A model generated the notes under the pieces. The model ran no database searches. It had not been told where the DNA came from and saw only the letters and a list, made by a program, of their open reading frames with translations. Shown here piece by piece: positions 51,001-61,100 of a stretch of DNA of 64,000 bases. Source of the DNA: Spinacia oleracea (taxonomy: Eukaryota; Streptophyta; Magnoliopsida; Caryophyllales; Amaranthaceae); contig NC_079490.1 in the NCBI RefSeq assembly GCF_020520425.1, positions 868,001-932,000 on the forward strand, read 5' to 3'. The position numbers and the translations under genes are program-made. Each line of letters starts with the position of its first letter. Position 1 is the stretch's first letter.

Positions 51001-51087
51001 TAAATATTTTCATCGATGGCTACGTAATTGAAGGAATATTGGTTAAACAAAATTAAAAGAAAAACTCACCGATGCCCTATGAGCCAT
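34799..51087 (-). CDS. B12D / MLRQ-subunit-like mitochondrial membrane protein, 4 exons
   Basis: Reconstructed coding exons (minus strand): 51087-51070, 50347-50265, 48500-48222 and 34838-34799. All junctions are gt-ag, phases agree, and the total is 420 nt or 139 residues. The start [17 protein letters not shown] is basic and serine-rich with SFSTTTAP, like a mitochondrial presequence. The core [18 protein letters not shown] is a single membrane span with the W-M-K lead-in of B12D proteins, relatives of the NADH-ubiquinone reductase MLRQ subunit. [13 protein letters not shown] follows, as in that family. The last exon ends [12 protein letters not shown]. Introns of 722, 1764 and about 13,380 bp hold most of the transposons of this region. 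Exons 1-3 are well supported; exon 4 is inferred from splice phase and a sensible reading frame. Confidence 0.6.
34946..35288. mobile_element. GC-rich element in B12D intron 3
   Basis: Ends atatggacgtgggccgg and the inverted cgacccacatccatcttta mark a taaagatgg-type member with cacgac and gggcc words inside. Another partial copy follows directly to 35445. Confidence 0.55.
35446..35948. mobile_element. hAT non-autonomous element nested in a GC-rich element
   Basis: Left end cagggccagtccc and right end gggccgggcctg are imperfect inverted repeats of the hAT type. The octamer catccatc is exactly duplicated at 35438-35445 and 35949-35956, and it lies in the catccatctt end word of the host element. 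The 503-bp interior is AT-rich with ggggcccc blocks near both ends. No transposase. Confidence 0.85.
35974..36040 (-). pseudogene. duplicated 3' end of B12D-like exon 3
   Basis: About 65 bp matches 48211-48276 (end of exon 3 and its donor) with few changes. The donor gtacgt has become tgcgta, so this copy is probably not used. Upstream GC-rich sequence is duplicated too, showing a tandem duplication older than the retrotransposon insertion that now separates the copies. Confidence 0.7.
36104..38861 (-). repeat. 3' LTR of the Tekay element (2758 bp)
   Basis: Same length as the 5' LTR, with ORFs and landmarks at a constant 9209-bp offset. It contains a GC-rich block (38040-38465) with a 32-bp direct duplication at 38060-38091 and 38092-38123, and a 16-T run at about 38505. 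ORFs in the GC-rich block occur on both strands and look like composition effects. Confidence 0.95.
38862..38874 (-). other. polypurine tract of the Tekay element
   Basis: aagaggggtagat on the minus strand directly precedes the 3' LTR start tgtaatccccc. It is the expected plus-strand priming site and confirms the orientation. Confidence 0.75.
39145..43674 (-). CDS. gag-pol: Tekay gag-pol polyprotein
   Basis: 1509 residues in one open frame. Gag region (about 40-230) with [20 protein letters not shown]. Zinc knuckles near 266-300 ([13 protein letters not shown] and [14 protein letters not shown]). Aspartic protease with [10 protein letters not shown] at about 382. Reverse transcriptase with [13 protein letters not shown] and [13 protein letters not shown] (about 715). 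RNase H from about 860 ([12 protein letters not shown]). Integrase with an HHCC zinc finger at about 1080-1121 (CLTCQK) and a DDE core (ISDRDSRF). The C-terminal chromodomain (about 1445-1490) contains [16 protein letters not shown]. Chromodomains of this type help target integration to chromatin. No frameshift or internal stop. Confidence 0.95.
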   Translation of the reverse strand: MANNSDLAAAIRLLAEKLTQERTERPDSAGDMFERLAKVKPPYFKGQADPTFLENWIREFEKLFGAVNCPEHMKVGQAVLYLKDEADLWWRENGTRLSAAEGFNWDSFIVALRGKFYPPFMRKQKAQEFINLRMGNMTIAEYYSKFIALSRFAPEVVATEELKAQRFEQGLTDEIQLGLGGETFTSLDIVYGRAAHIYGLQTRRDKKNIVVGDKRKEFNAGGSQGNFKRNRNGNGDGNGNGNFQGRNNQGNNYTNKNQPNRVHHCKMCNNNHPGKDCKGELVTCNYCRKKGHREYECFTKQKREQNGSGSSNQGKPGFNHSGNQGSKPAGAPNNQGNQNKPANGNNNNIKAPGKLFVMSRNEAERSADVVSGTFSINSLPVKTLFDSGATYSFISTSIVKNLKLVDFEAIDSPVSMPNGATIRCTKLFKNLPLKIKDCTFPSNLIEFSLGDLDVILGMDWLSLYKARIDCEIQKVSLKNPTGKSISYRRFGKSGNFGVISALQVRKLVNKGCELFFCSVQDVSKKVGVEIGDVPIVREFVDVFPDEIPGMPPARTLEFTIELNPGTAPISKAPYRMAPPEMSELKIQLQDLFDKGYIRPSASPWGAPVLFVKKKDGSMRLCIDYRELNNVTIKNKYPLPRIDDLFDQLNGASVFSKIDLRSGYHQLRVAEKDIPKTAFRTRYGHYEFTVMPFGLTNAPAIFMDLMNRIFHEFLDKFVVVFIDDILIYSRNEKEHDEHLRVILETLRKNQLYAKFSKCEFRLEKVAFLGHYVSKEGVSVDPAKIQAVSEWPTPKNVSDIRSFLGLAGYYRRFVRDFSKIARPITNLMKKESKFEWSEKCEEAFQILKERLTSAPVLTLPDGNEGFEVYSDASKNGLGCVLQQNGKVIAYASRQLKPYEANYPTHDLELAAIVFALKIWRHYLYGATCKIFTDHKSLRYIFTQKDLNMRQRRWLELIKDYDLNIQYHEGKANVVADALSRKSSHSMNVLVVPEELCRDMQRLSLEIVNPGETKAKLSALSLGLSIFEEIRESQAGDECLERIKEKMGQGKEVDFKIHEDGSLRFKGRWCVPQKCEELKRRLMDEGHNTPYSVHPGGDKLYKDLKQIYWWPNMKREVAEFVSRCLTCQKVKIDHKRPMGKVQPLEVPGWKWDSISMDFVTALPRSKNGNDTIWVIVDRLTKSAVFIPIKETWKKKQLARTYIKHVVRLHGVPTDIISDRDSRFLSKFWQKVQLNLGTTLKMSTAFHPATDGQTERTNQTMEDMLRACAIDFKGSWEDHLDLIEFSYNNSYHASIKMAPFEALYGRKCRSPTCWNDFSENIILGTEFIEETVKNVKMIQARIQAAQDRQKSYADLKRRDDEFAVGDKVFLKVSPTKGVMRFGKKGKLSAKYVGPYEILQRIGKVAYKLALPMEFEKMHDVFHISQLKRYIPDERHILEPERIQIDSSLTYEERPVKILDRKVRSTRNKDVSIVKVLWSNHEYEEATWEAEAEMKIKYPELFPEVSYEGVTRFL
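44074..44613 (-). CDS. extra acidic ORF upstream of gag in the Tekay element
   Basis: An ORF of 198 codons spans 44670-44074. I favour the internal ATG at 44613 ([11 protein letters not shown]), giving 179 residues. Near its start is [12 protein letters not shown], a SUMO-interacting-motif-like hydrophobic patch followed by acid residues. The middle is a glutamate-rich repeat alternating E with P or F ([19 protein letters not shown], then [10 protein letters not shown]). A basic SSRPRKE and an acidic tail with [14 protein letters not shown] follow. It shares the gag-pol strand and lies between the 5' LTR and gag. I do not recognise it from other Tekay elements. The repeat could have expanded by slippage. 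Function unknown. Confidence 0.5.
   Translation of the reverse strand: MSGIQGNRIGSNSNPIVLSDDENEMDYESDINSYTSHELVLRRVLRAGEPDSDDEALREFDRARGQTRVDIYQAVLRPESDSEPEFEHEFGFEFEQEFEFEFEHELEVEPEFEFEPEHEPEPEPEPEEANHQLQGLRRSSRPRKEAYYFDMDDDDELKYELFTLEGYSESKDKSDDVSL
44945..45076 (-). repeat. paired long homopolymer tracts in the retrotransposon leader
   Basis: A 47-base T run (44945-44991) and a 56-base T run (45021-45076) flank 29 bases containing gcagcagcagcag. On the element's sense strand these are poly-A tracts in the untranslated leader. Exact lengths may be affected by sequencing. Confidence 0.8.
45292..45310 (-). other. primer-binding site, initiator-tRNA-Met-like
   Basis: On the minus strand, two bases after the 5' LTR, the sequence reads gtggtatttttgagc. 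It starts with the tggtat of the usual initiator-Met primer site but then diverges from cagagc. Confidence 0.5.
45313..48070 (-). repeat. 5' LTR of the Tekay element (2758 bp)
   Basis: Partner of the LTR at 36104-38861; every ORF in it has an identical translation in the other copy. As the 5' LTR it should carry the promoter. Confidence 0.95.
48076..48203. repeat. GC-rich element remnant next to the retrotransposon
   Basis: Sequence from cttttttcaaaattttcaac to cgacccacatccttcttta is a diverged copy of 35305-35445. It shows that the retrotransposon split a tandemly duplicated segment. Confidence 0.6.
48661..48986. mobile_element. Stowaway MITE
   Basis: Ends ctccctccgtcccataatat and the exact inverted form are flanked by TA. 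Size 326 bp. It lies in B12D-like intron 2. Confidence 0.88.
49286..49640. mobile_element. Stowaway-like MITE, degenerate
   Basis: Left end ctcccctcgtcccaagatgt, right end cattttgggacggaaggat. The flanking TA is seen only on the left. It is in B12D-like intron 2. Confidence 0.65.
49688..49971. mobile_element. Stowaway MITE with a duplicated right end
   Basis: Ends ctccctccgtcccagaatag and inverted ctgggacggagggag are flanked by TA. The right end word gtgtaacaactaatctggga occurs twice (about 49907 and 49943), so one terminal repeat was duplicated. It is in B12D-like intron 2. Confidence 0.85.
50688..50956 (-). mobile_element. CACTA-type MITE, 269 bp
   Basis: The right end cttgtagtg is the inverted CACTA terminus cactacaagaaatt. 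The left end is a slightly mutated gactacgag. The interior consists of many cgtcg / cgacgg words in both directions, likely transposase-binding repeats. It has the same length as the copy at 55021-55289, in the opposite orientation. It lies in intron 1 of the B12D-like gene. Confidence 0.85.
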
Positions 51088-51830
51088 AATTTGTTATCTC
51101 TTTGATATGTGTTTCAAAAAAAAGTTTTAACAATTAATCAAAGATGTTTAATTAGATTTATACTCCCCTTAAAAAATAGATTTATACTAATCAAAATTGC
51201 ATGGAATTTAAAAAATATATATAATATTTTATGATTGGAAAATGAGTATCCATGTGGTTTAATTAAGGCTATAATTTTAAACACCAAGAATAGTTTAGCT
51301 AATTGAGCTAATTAAGTTATATTGTGTTTCCATGACTTGACGCCATTTTCGCATATCCCATCATTTGTTGCAAAACATCATACAACATTTCTTTGTTCTA
51401 ATTTTCCATATTTTATAGCTTTTGTTCTCTTCATTTTGACATTTTATGTACATATTAGCTAAAAATTAGACGTTTAGACGAGTCTGAATCTGCTGTTCCA
51501 TAATTCATGTATTACGTAAGTGTCACTTTTTCGATTTTTCCTATTAATTGAAAAAATGTTAGTTATTTTAAAAATTAAAATAAAATTTGTTGACTAATTA
51601 CAAATGTCAACAAATAAGAAGTGTTACATGTGATTCACAAATTATTTGTATAGAGGATTTTGACCCCTTTTCAACCTAGCTTAGATGTACGTGTGCATGA
51701 ATCCATGCCAAGCTTTGGTGACAATGCTATCATACTTACGTCATGCATTCACCATGCACGTGTATTTTCTCCACTCACATTATTCAATCAAAACATTCAA
51801 AAACTAAGATTTTCTTATTATTATAATTAA
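51088..51830. other. upstream region of the B12D-like gene
   Basis: AT-rich DNA upstream of the proposed ATG at 51087. It should contain the promoter, but no clear TATA box could be fixed. No gene. Confidence 0.35.
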
Positions 51831-52387
51831 GGCAAATTTGCCAAAAAGGACTTTTTATAACTCAAATTTTGCAAGAAAGGACCTTATATAATTTTTTTTG
51901 TGAAAACACACCTTAAAGTAATTTTTTTTGCGAGAAAGGACCTAAGGAAAGTTTCTAGCATTGACTGAGCTTTTCCGGCCATTAACTTGCACGTGAGCAG
52001 CACGTGTGGCTTACGTTAGCTAAAGACAATGATTTTCCCGACTCTTGAATTTTCAAACTTGATTTTATTTCGGTTTTTTTTTTTCAACTTTAGGTTTTAA
52101 AGCTTAGAATTTTGGAGGAAAATTGGGTGTGATAAGCAAAATAATGCCACACGTGCTTCTCACGTGCAAGTCAATGGCCGGAAAAGCTCAGTCAATGCCG
52201 GAAATTTACTTTTGGTTGTCTTTCGCAAAAAAAAATTACATTAACGTGTGATTTCACAAAAAATAAATTATATAAGGTCCTTTCTCGCAAAAATATTTAC
52301 ATTAAGGTGTTATTTCACAAAAAAAATTATATAAGGTCCTTTCTCGCAAAATTTGGGTTATAAAAGGTCCTTTTTAACAAATTTGCC
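51831..52387. mobile_element. Mutator-like foldback element, 557 bp
   Basis: Terminal inverted repeats of roughly 200 bp start ggcaaatttg and contain repeated aaggacctt(a)tataa words. An exact 9-bp duplication tataattaa flanks it at 51822-51830 and 52388-52396. The inner arms carry cacgtgagcagcacgtg-type palindromes near 51992 and 52152. No transposase. Confidence 0.85.
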
Positions 52388-52822
52388 TATAATTAAATAC
52401 ATATAGAATTAGCTAGCATAAAGTATTAAAAATCCAACGTCCTTAATTAATAAATTATATTAAATCTATAAATTTCCAAGTTACTTCTTAGTTCTTACAA
52501 CAATATCGAGATAAATTAATGATAAAAAGTTTAAAACAATAAATTACATGCAAGAATAACATGAAGCTAGATTTGATGAAGCAAAGCACACCGTACAATT
52601 GCTTATTGTAATATGTAACCATAAACAATGCAAAGAAGAAGATCGAAGAACGGAAAAATAAGTGATGCGTGTTCATGTGGATGTCAACTAGCTTAGTTCG
52701 TAAATTTTGTGGGTTGATATCGGCCAATAAGATATGAGATCGAATCCCGTCTACACCACTTGTCTGCTTGCCGTTGATGAGTGTACAATATAAAAGAGAA
52801 AGTCTTTTTGAAAAAAAAAGGT
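52388..52822. other. intergenic, 3' side of the ERF gene
   Basis: AT-rich, includes the 3' UTR of the minus-strand ERF gene. No other gene. Confidence 0.4.
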
Positions 52823-53710
52823 TTAATAAAAGTAAGAAGAAGAGGAACCCAAGTCAAACCCGTCAAATATCGGGTCGGAAACAACCGGCATCTTGCTAAA
52901 AAGCGGGCTATGTTGCATGATTGAATTATACTGGTTACTATTATCATTTGTGATGGTCCCACTACTCGTCGTGCCACTCATGTTTGGTTCGGAATTACCG
53001 ATAATGTCATCGAACCCAACCGACTCAATCTGACCCGAAAAGCCAAAAAAATCCGGGTCGTTTCCAACCCATTGACCCATATTCATACCCATACCCAAAT
53101 CCATTTCCATACCCATGCCCATACCCATACCAAACCCCATGTTGTAACTTGAAGTAATATCCGGGGGCAATGGGGGAAGTTCAACTTCTTTGGTAACTTC
53201 ATTATTAACAACAGGAGGTTGATAATTATTGTTGTTATTATTATTGGGCTGAGGGTAGTTAGCATTCCAACAAGCCCAAATATTTTGATCTATAGTATTG
53301 GGCTGGTTTTGGGCCGAGGAAGGCCCATTATTGAAAAAGATTTGGTTAAGATGAGACTGGTCGTCCGGGGAGAGGATGGAAGTGACCGAGGACCCCGTCG
53401 GGGAGTCCGAGTAAACAAAGTTGGTTCGGGCCCGAGATGGGCCTCTCATGGACCGGGCAGCCCGATCATAAGCAAGGGCAGCTTCCTCCGCGGTATCAAA
53501 GGTGCCAAGCCAATGGCGCTCTTTTGTGGTGGGGTCCCTTATTTCGGCCGCATAGCGGCCCCACGGACGTCGCCTCACCCCCAAGTATCTAATAGTACTC
53601 GGGGGTGATTGATCTTGTTGTTGTTGTTGTTGTTGGTTGTGTTTTCGTTTACTCCTCGGTGAAGGAGTCTTTGCCACGTTGGTAGCAGTATTCATGCCCA
53701 GATATTCCAT
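52823..53710 (-). CDS. PUCHI: AP2/ERF transcription factor, PUCHI/LEP/ESR clade (ERF VIIIb)
   Basis: 295-residue intronless nuclear factor. One AP2 domain at 41-100 ([38 protein letters not shown]), with one residue more than usual in [11 protein letters not shown]. Directly after it, [11 protein letters not shown] is the mark of the VIIIb clade. [12 protein letters not shown]-like text and the end [12 protein letters not shown] match my memory of PUCHI (FRIZZY PANICLE in rice), which limits lateral-root and floral-meristem initiation. Polyglutamine at 26-32, an asparagine run around 160 and a glycine-methionine repeat at about 193-212 are low-complexity inserts. An acidic or aromatic C-terminus suggests activation. 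The symbol is by motif only; LEP and ESR are close alternatives. Confidence 0.82.
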   Translation of the reverse strand: MEYLGMNTATNVAKTPSPRSKRKHNQQQQQQQDQSPPSTIRYLGVRRRPWGRYAAEIRDPTTKERHWLGTFDTAEEAALAYDRAARSMRGPSRARTNFVYSDSPTGSSVTSILSPDDQSHLNQIFFNNGPSSAQNQPNTIDQNIWACWNANYPQPNNNNNNNYQPPVVNNEVTKEVELPPLPPDITSSYNMGFGMGMGMGMEMDLGMGMNMGQWVGNDPDFFGFSGQIESVGFDDIIGNSEPNMSGTTSSGTITNDNSNQYNSIMQHSPLFSKMPVVSDPIFDGFDLGSSSSYFY

Positions 53711-55020
53711 TACGGGATAACGTATTCTGTAACACTTTACTATATATATACTTCGTACTACGTAGTAGGTATATGTCGTACGTGAGAAGTTAGCTTAGTA
53801 GTAAGCTAGAGAGAGAGAGGAGAGAGAAAGGAGATTAGTGTTTTTGTGTTTTGTGTTTGTGCAGTGATTATGCGCAAATTAAGTTGCTTTAATAGGGGAG
53901 GGAGTGTGTGTGTGTCTTGGAGAATAAAATACTCGGATCACGCATCCTTCTACTACACACAGGTCACACTTAAGGCAATAATTAAGATGTGGCTTTGTTA
54001 ATTGCAAAAACAAGAAAAAGTATTGGCTTTGTTTATAGCTTAATTAATTCTTCTTTAATTTTTGAAGTTTTGAATGTTTATTTAATTTATTATCAAAGTG
54101 TTGATTGTACTAGCTAGTAGTTACTTTCTCGTTTCATGTTATGTACTCAATTCCGTTGTTGTATTCTCTTCCCTTTAAAAGAATAAGTTTAGGTTAAATA
54201 AGTTCAGATAAGTTTTTAAAAAAGTCTAATAGGTTTTCTCTCCCAGGTTTTCTCTCTTACATGCACTTAACAAGTTTGAGCATGTCTATTATGTTTAATC
54301 ACAAGTTCCAATGAGATCCAAAAAGTTCAAATAGTTTAGGTGAGTAGAAGTGTAGAACACACCATTACCATAATTAAAAGTTACAAATACAACGAGTACG
54401 AACCTTATAAGACAAGTAAGAATGCGTTATCAATCTTCACCTGATGAAATCTAAACTTATCTGAACCTATTAAATTTAGATGATATGTTCAAACCTGATT
54501 GGAACTTATGGGACTTGATCAAGCCTGATTGTAAGATCTGATAGGACCTGATCAAGCCTGATTGGAACTTATAGAACTTGGTCAAGCATAATTGTAAGAG
54601 AGTAAACTGGAGATAGTCAACTTATAAGACCTGATAGCTAGAACCTGATTGCAACTTATCTGAACTTATTTAACCTGAAACCTATTTTTTTTCCAGGTGA
54701 AGAGAACTCACCAAAGTTAGTAATTTACCTGAAATGAATAGAGTGTGCATCACACGAGTTAAAAACTAACTATTCCGTACGAGTACATAATAGTAATTTG
54801 ATTAAGACTTGAATAGGGTTGTGGGGAGTTGCTTTATTTAGCATGTGATTTCGAAAGTATAAAAAATGGTAAGCTAATGATAGGGTGGTGTATTAGTACG
54901 TAAGAATTCAAGATATACACCTGATGTTAATAATTAACCCCATTATATCTTAATTAGCATGCATGGTCGATTTGGCTTTGGGTAATCAAGAGAGGAATGA
55001 ATGAAAAAATCGAGATTAGA
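53711..55020. other. ERF upstream region and repeats
   Basis: A gagagagagaggagagag tract at 53808-53832 lies in the probable leader of the ERF gene. 54180-54760 contains degenerate copies of aacctgattggaacttat / acttgatcaagcctgatt, related to 25060-25560. No gene. Confidence 0.45.
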
Positions 55021-55289
55021 CACTACAAGAAATTGTACTATTAACGACGAGAAATCCCGTCGCGAAAGGCCAATAATCGTTGATTAACGACGGGATTTCC
55101 TGTCGCGAATCCGTCATAAAAGGAGCCGTCGTTAATAGAAATCTCGTCGTAAATTCGTCGTAAACCCGTCGTAAAAGACATTTGCGACGGTCATTGTTTG
55201 GTTGTTTGCCCCGTCACAAAAGGCTTTTGCGACGCGATTTTTGACCCGTCGTAATTAGGTTGTCGTTAAAGATACAAATTCTTGTAGTG
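55021..55289 (+). mobile_element. CACTA-type MITE, 269 bp
   Basis: Ends cactacaagaaattgtacta and inverted tacaaattcttgtagtg. The interior is rich in cgtcg and cgacgg words. No convincing 3-bp duplication was found. Sister of 50688-50956. Confidence 0.88.
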
Positions 55290-55961
55290 TAGATTGATTT
55301 GATCTTCTAAATTAATCCATCATATGATCAACTGCCAATAATCATTGCAAATGATTCATTCAACTCATCATATGAATTATGATCCCATCATCATCACCAA
55401 TCATAATATCATATGATCTATCTCAATACATTCATGAATTAGACTTGTGAACTAACTAATCATATATCCTTAATTAATTAATTAACTATATATTGTATGA
55501 TAATATGTGTATAATATATAGTGTACTATTAAGATCTATTAATTGGTCCCGTACCGTCCGAATGAATTAAAAAAAATAAAAATAAGATCTACTAATTGTG
55601 AAGAAGATTCAAGCAAATGATGAAGATTATCATGCGTTTTGATGAGTAGGGCAAACTAAGGTTAACAATGAACAAATTAAAATGAGTCAATGATCGTGAG
55701 AGAGGAAAGTAAAGATCATGAAAGTATAGATTGATTATCAAAAGGGAATGATTAGAACAAGAGTCTAATCATAAGAGCCTTCTTGGCTACGTACAAATTA
55801 GTTAAATTAAAGATCTAGCTATTATGATGTAGACGGAATTTGAATTCAGATCACATATATAGGTGTTAAGTGTCAGCCCAATACATGTTATAATCAAACT
55901 AATATACTTTACTTCGTTGTTCACATCTACATAAAATATATATTCCGAATATTACGTTACT
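55290..55961. other. intergenic
   Basis: AT-rich, with many catatgat words at 55310-55440. No gene. Confidence 0.35.
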
Positions 55962-56267
55962 TAGAGCAAGATTAAAGGGGTTTTGTCTTAAGATTTTTGT
56001 ACATGCCATGTTAATATTTTACTATTATTAAATAATTAAATTATAATTAAGACTTCTTAAGATTCAATCAAATTTAGCTCTTCACCCTTCAAACTTGTTT
56101 AAGATTTGTGTATTTATGCACCATTTATTATTTTATTATTTCATTCAACTCACACAAGGAGTCTTAAGTGTATTTACTTGATTTGTTTAATTCTCACCAT
56201 TCACTAACGTGTGACGTAGTACACAAGTTGTTGTCGACCTGTACGATTAATTAATTGACCCTGAGGC

Positions 56268-58118
56268 ATGGAAAAACCACCAAACCTCAACTCCCAATCA
56301 ATTGACCCTCCACAAAAGAATTCCAAACGGAAAATCACGCACTTAATGTTCAATTCACACCAAGAAAATGCTACAAACCAACCTCCCCCTCAATCTGCTA
56401 ATCCAATCCCTCCAAAAATCATACCTACTGCGAATGGGAGATCATTCCGTGACTTGGTAGCAGCCGACCAGATGCAAAGAGTCTTCAATGACAGCCTAGT
56501 CCCCCTTGAAGAGGAAGATCTTTCCGATGATGACACTGCTCCAGAAGACATGGAGGACGACCCTCGCTGCCCAATAATTCTCTTAACAAAAGAAGAAAAA
56601 AGAAGGATGAGGCAACCCTGGCAACGAGCACTCATTATCAAAATGTTTGACAGCAAGATTGGATACATGTCTCTCATGAAGAGACTGAAAAAAAAATGGG
56701 AGCTCAAAGGGGGATTGATCTTAACCGATGTAGGACATGACTTTTTCATCGCCAGATTCTCTAGCACGGATGATTACAATTATGTTCTTACACAAGGGCC
56801 GTGGATGCTTGACGATAACTATTTAACAATCAGAAAATGGATACCAAATTTCATCCCGGACAATGCCCCAATGAGATATTTAACAGCTTGGGTTCGTATT
56901 CCCCACCTAGCAGTTGAATATTTTGATCAAGATTTCCTCAAGAAAGTGGGTGGCAAAATAGGAAAAGTCTTACGCATTGATCATAATACGGCCTCTGCAG
57001 ACCGTGGACAATTCACAAGGTTAAGCGTCGAACTCGACCTGGCTAAACCTCTCCTCTCCAAATTCTGGCTTAAAGGAAAGGTGTGGAAAATCCAATATGA
57101 AGGCTTGAGGATGATATGTTTCTCCTGTGGAAAGATTGGACATTCGGATGATAAATGCATAGCAGTCAAGGATGCAACAGACAATGATATGCATACCACT
57201 GAACCGAATGCACAAGGTATCAATACTGAACACCCCCACCTAATTGAGGATCAAGATTTTGGATCATGGATGATGGTCAAGAAACCACCACCCCGGAAAA
57301 GACCACCGCGACCGGAGAAACAACCAGAGTCAAACAGGTCAGCAACCAAACCACCTAACCATGGTCAACCAAAGAACGCCCAGAATCAAGCAGGAAATCT
57401 CGGAGGATCGAGATTTACAGTCCTTGGGGAACAAGGTCAACAAACTAACCGTGATTTTAGGGAACATAATATTCCCCCAAAAGATATGGGAACCGAGGAA
57501 ATCACCAATTCTTTTGGGACTGTGGATTTAGGAAAGGACTCTCAAGTTCCTAATGAAGGCCTGACACCAAATCCCTTCAATTTAGGAATCTCCTCAAATC
57601 GAATCATCAATCACACTCCTACCAAAACTTGGCAACAGAAAAAGAAGCATAATATTCCAAATCTGGAGTCCAATAAGGGTTTAAGAGATATTACTAATAT
57701 CCCAACGACCCAATTGCCCCAAAATCCTGTCTTGTTCGCGGCGGAAAAAGAAAACCTTCCAATCCAATTCCAGGCTACACCTCAAGCCAATACAGCCACA
57801 ACCTACTTGCCCCAAACACAAGCCATAAACCCTTCCCTAAACCCTAAAATCACCACATTAAAGCCATCCTTAAGCCCTGATAAGCACCATCAAACGAACC
57901 CCCCATCACTGGAAGTCTCTCATGTCTCTCCACCACCCCAACCCAATCCTGTTGCACATCCCACCGGAGAAGATTATATGTGCGAACTATCCGATGACCA
58001 ACCCATATATGGGCATAGCAGACCCCCTGACGAACACGATGGTATTCGAGATACATTCATGGCAAGCACCGAATCAACAAAGCCCGGAGATGATGGTAAC
58101 ACTGAAACTGCCATATGA
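56268..58118 (+). CDS. LINE ORF1 protein (DUF4283 and zinc knuckle)
   Basis: 616 residues. A DUF4283-like domain (about 120-240) with DVGHDFFIARFSSTDDY and QGPWMLDDNYLTIRKW is followed by a CCHC knuckle CFSCGKIGHSDDKC at about 285-298. The rest is hydrophilic, rich in P, N and Q. ORF1 proteins of plant L1 elements bind RNA to form the retrotransposition particle. The stop overlaps the start of ORF2. Confidence 0.9.
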   Translation: MEKPPNLNSQSIDPPQKNSKRKITHLMFNSHQENATNQPPPQSANPIPPKIIPTANGRSFRDLVAADQMQRVFNDSLVPLEEEDLSDDDTAPEDMEDDPRCPIILLTKEEKRRMRQPWQRALIIKMFDSKIGYMSLMKRLKKKWELKGGLILTDVGHDFFIARFSSTDDYNYVLTQGPWMLDDNYLTIRKWIPNFIPDNAPMRYLTAWVRIPHLAVEYFDQDFLKKVGGKIGKVLRIDHNTASADRGQFTRLSVELDLAKPLLSKFWLKGKVWKIQYEGLRMICFSCGKIGHSDDKCIAVKDATDNDMHTTEPNAQGINTEHPHLIEDQDFGSWMMVKKPPPRKRPPRPEKQPESNRSATKPPNHGQPKNAQNQAGNLGGSRFTVLGEQGQQTNRDFREHNIPPKDMGTEEITNSFGTVDLGKDSQVPNEGLTPNPFNLGISSNRIINHTPTKTWQQKKKHNIPNLESNKGLRDITNIPTTQLPQNPVLFAAEKENLPIQFQATPQANTATTYLPQTQAINPSLNPKITTLKPSLSPDKHHQTNPPSLEVSHVSPPPQPNPVAHPTGEDYMCELSDDQPIYGHSRPPDEHDGIRDTFMASTESTKPGDDGNTETAI

Positions 58119-61100
58119 AGTTAACCAAGCCATTAAGCATCTCTCAAATGCGTTCAAATCCATGTTTCCAAACTCACCACCCTTAATGAATAGTGCACAC
58201 AACTTAACCAACAACCTTCCACCTATTTCTTGCATGGTGTGGAATGTCCAAGGAGCAGGTAGCCGTGACTTCATGAACGCACTTCGTGAGGTTGTCCGAA
58301 CCCATAAGCCCTCTGTATTGAGCCTTGTTGAAACCCATATGGGAGGTGAACATGCTATGAAAATTGCCAAGATGATAGGATACACTGGCCACATAAGAGT
58401 AGATGCACAAGGCTTCAGCGGTGGAATTTGGGTTTTCTGGAAACCTGAATTAGTCACCATTGATCCCATAGATAAACACAACCAATATATAACAATGTTG
58501 ATCACCCGGAATGGTGAGATTCCATGGTACCTCACAGCTATTTATGCATCCCCAGACCCAACCAAAAGACAAGAATTATGGCGCAACCTTGAAGAATTTG
58601 CCTTTCAAAATAATAAACCCTGGATTCTTGCGGGGGACTTCAATGAAACAAGATTTGGTTGGGAACGAAATTCCAGTTCCGCTGATACCACTCGCCGAAG
58701 CAGCCTCTTCAATGCATGGGTAGACAGCAATCAATTACTGGAGGTTGAATTTTCTGGGCCATCGCACACCTGGGCCCGTGGAAATTCAGTGGACACAAGG
58801 CGGAGTGCGAGACTAGATAGAGCTCTCTGCAACTCAGAATGGGGTCTCTTATTTGACAAGGCTCGAGTTAAGCATCTCCCTGCGATTCAATCGGACCACT
58901 GTCCCTTACTAATCTCTTCGAATGGCTTTGCCCCTCTGTGTAAGATTAATAGGCCCTTCCGCTTTCAAGCAGCATGGCTAACCCACGAGAAGTTCCGGGA
59001 TTTCCTGATTGATAAATGGAACCAGACAGCCCCCTTGATCCCACATCTCAAGTCACTCTCGAGTGATCTTCAACACTGGAACAAGGAAACTTTTTACAAT
59101 ATCTTTCGGCAGAAGCGCTGGCTTCTAGCAAGAATTGGAGGAATCCAAACTCAACTCTCAAAAGGTAGAAACTCGAGCCTGTTAAAGATGGAAGCTTCCC
59201 TTCGACGAGAGCTAGATATCATCCTTGACCAAGAAGAAGTGCTATGGTACCAAAAGGCCCGGGTGGACTGGCTCAAAGATGGTGATCGCAACACCACCTT
59301 CTTCCATTTAAGCACGGTCGTTCGTCGATGGAGAAACAGAATTTCTGCAATCAAAAACTCAGAGGGAGAATGGGTCTACGACAAAGATCAAGTCAAAGCA
59401 ATTGTGGTAGCCTATTTTGCAAAACTCTTCACTGATGATAATGAGGAAGTAGAATACAACATCCCCACTGGTGTAAGCCCACATCTATCCAATGAGGATT
59501 GGAACATCCTAAACCGTCGGTACACTAAGAGTGACATAGATTGTGTCATTAAGCATATGGGATCGTTAAAGGCACCTGGGCCCGACGGCTACCAAGCCCT
59601 GTTCTATCAAAAAAATTGGGATGTAATTGGGCCCAATGTTTACTCAATGGTGTTGGCTGCACTAGAAGGGAAGGGCCTTCCCCCAACCCTAAATGAAACC
59701 TTTCTGGTTCTTATTCCCAAGCTCGACAACCCGGAAATGGCTTCCCAATTCCGTCCTATAGGGTTATGCAACGTAACCTATAAGATAATCACCAAAGCGA
59801 TTGTTAACAGAATCAAACTCATCTTACCGCACATTACTTCCAACACTCAGACAAGCTTTGTCCCGGGACGCCAAATTACGGATAATATTGTCATTGTACA
59901 GGAAGTCCTCCACACCATGAAAAGAAAGCAGGGGCAGAAGGGGTTCATGACACTCAAAATTGATTTTGAGAAGGCGTATGATCGCCTAAAATGGAGCTTC
60001 ATCCGTGACACCCTCAATGAATTCAATTTCCCTCTCATTATGAATGAAGTTATCATGGAGTGCATCTCCTCGCCTTCGATGCGAATCCTATGGAATGGTG
60101 AACAAACTGAGTCCTTTTCTCCGACTAGAGGGATACGTCAAGGGGATCCGCTTTCTCCTTATCTGTTCGTATTGTGCATGGAGAGACTAAACCAGATTAT
60201 TGAAGAATCCATACTGGCGGGGAAATGGAAACCCATCCAAATCAGTCGAGGTGGACCACAACTCACCAACCTTTTCTTTGCCGACGACATTATTCTATTC
60301 TCAGAAGCTTCAGTTGAACAAGCCTTAATAATTGCTGAATGTCTCGATCGGTTTTGTATGGCCTCTGGGCAAAAGGTTAGTCTCCAGAAATCGAGTGTGT
60401 TCTTCTCCAATAATGTTTCTGACGAAAACAAAATGGCCATCAGCCAAGCCTTGAAGATGGAAGTCACTACTGATATGGGACGCTACTTGGGCATGCCAAC
60501 TTTAACAAGCAGGGTCACCTGTGAAACATTTAAGCATTTGTGTGAGAAAGTGGACCGAAAACTTTCAGGGTGGAAGTCGAAATACCTTTCAATGGCGGGT
60601 CGAATTACACTAGCTAAAACAACAATCTCCTCCTTGGCGTGTTACTCCATGCAAACCGCGAAGATCCCAAGAACCATATGCGACAACATTGACAAAAAAA
60701 CAAGGCGGTTCATTTGGGGTGGAAGTGATGAAAAACGCAAGATACATCTCCTATCATGGGAGACGCTCCAACTACCGCGAAATCAAGGGGGTGTTGGGCT
60801 ACGTTCTGCCCGTCAAGCCAATTCGGTCTTTCTAACCAAACTCGGCTGGAGAGTGCTAACGGAGCCGAATGCTCTTTGGTCACGGGTACTCCGTTACAAA
60901 TATTGCAAAGGTAGGTGCGACATTGACATGTTCACCCCAACATCGACCATGTCTAATGTTTGGAGGGGGATCACGGAAAATGCACAATGGCTACGTAAAG
61001 GAACTTCGACTGCAATCGGTAATGGGAAAAAAACTCTGTTTTGGGACCATATTTGGGCCACTGACACCCACCTGCGAGAACTAGCCATTGCACCTATTCC

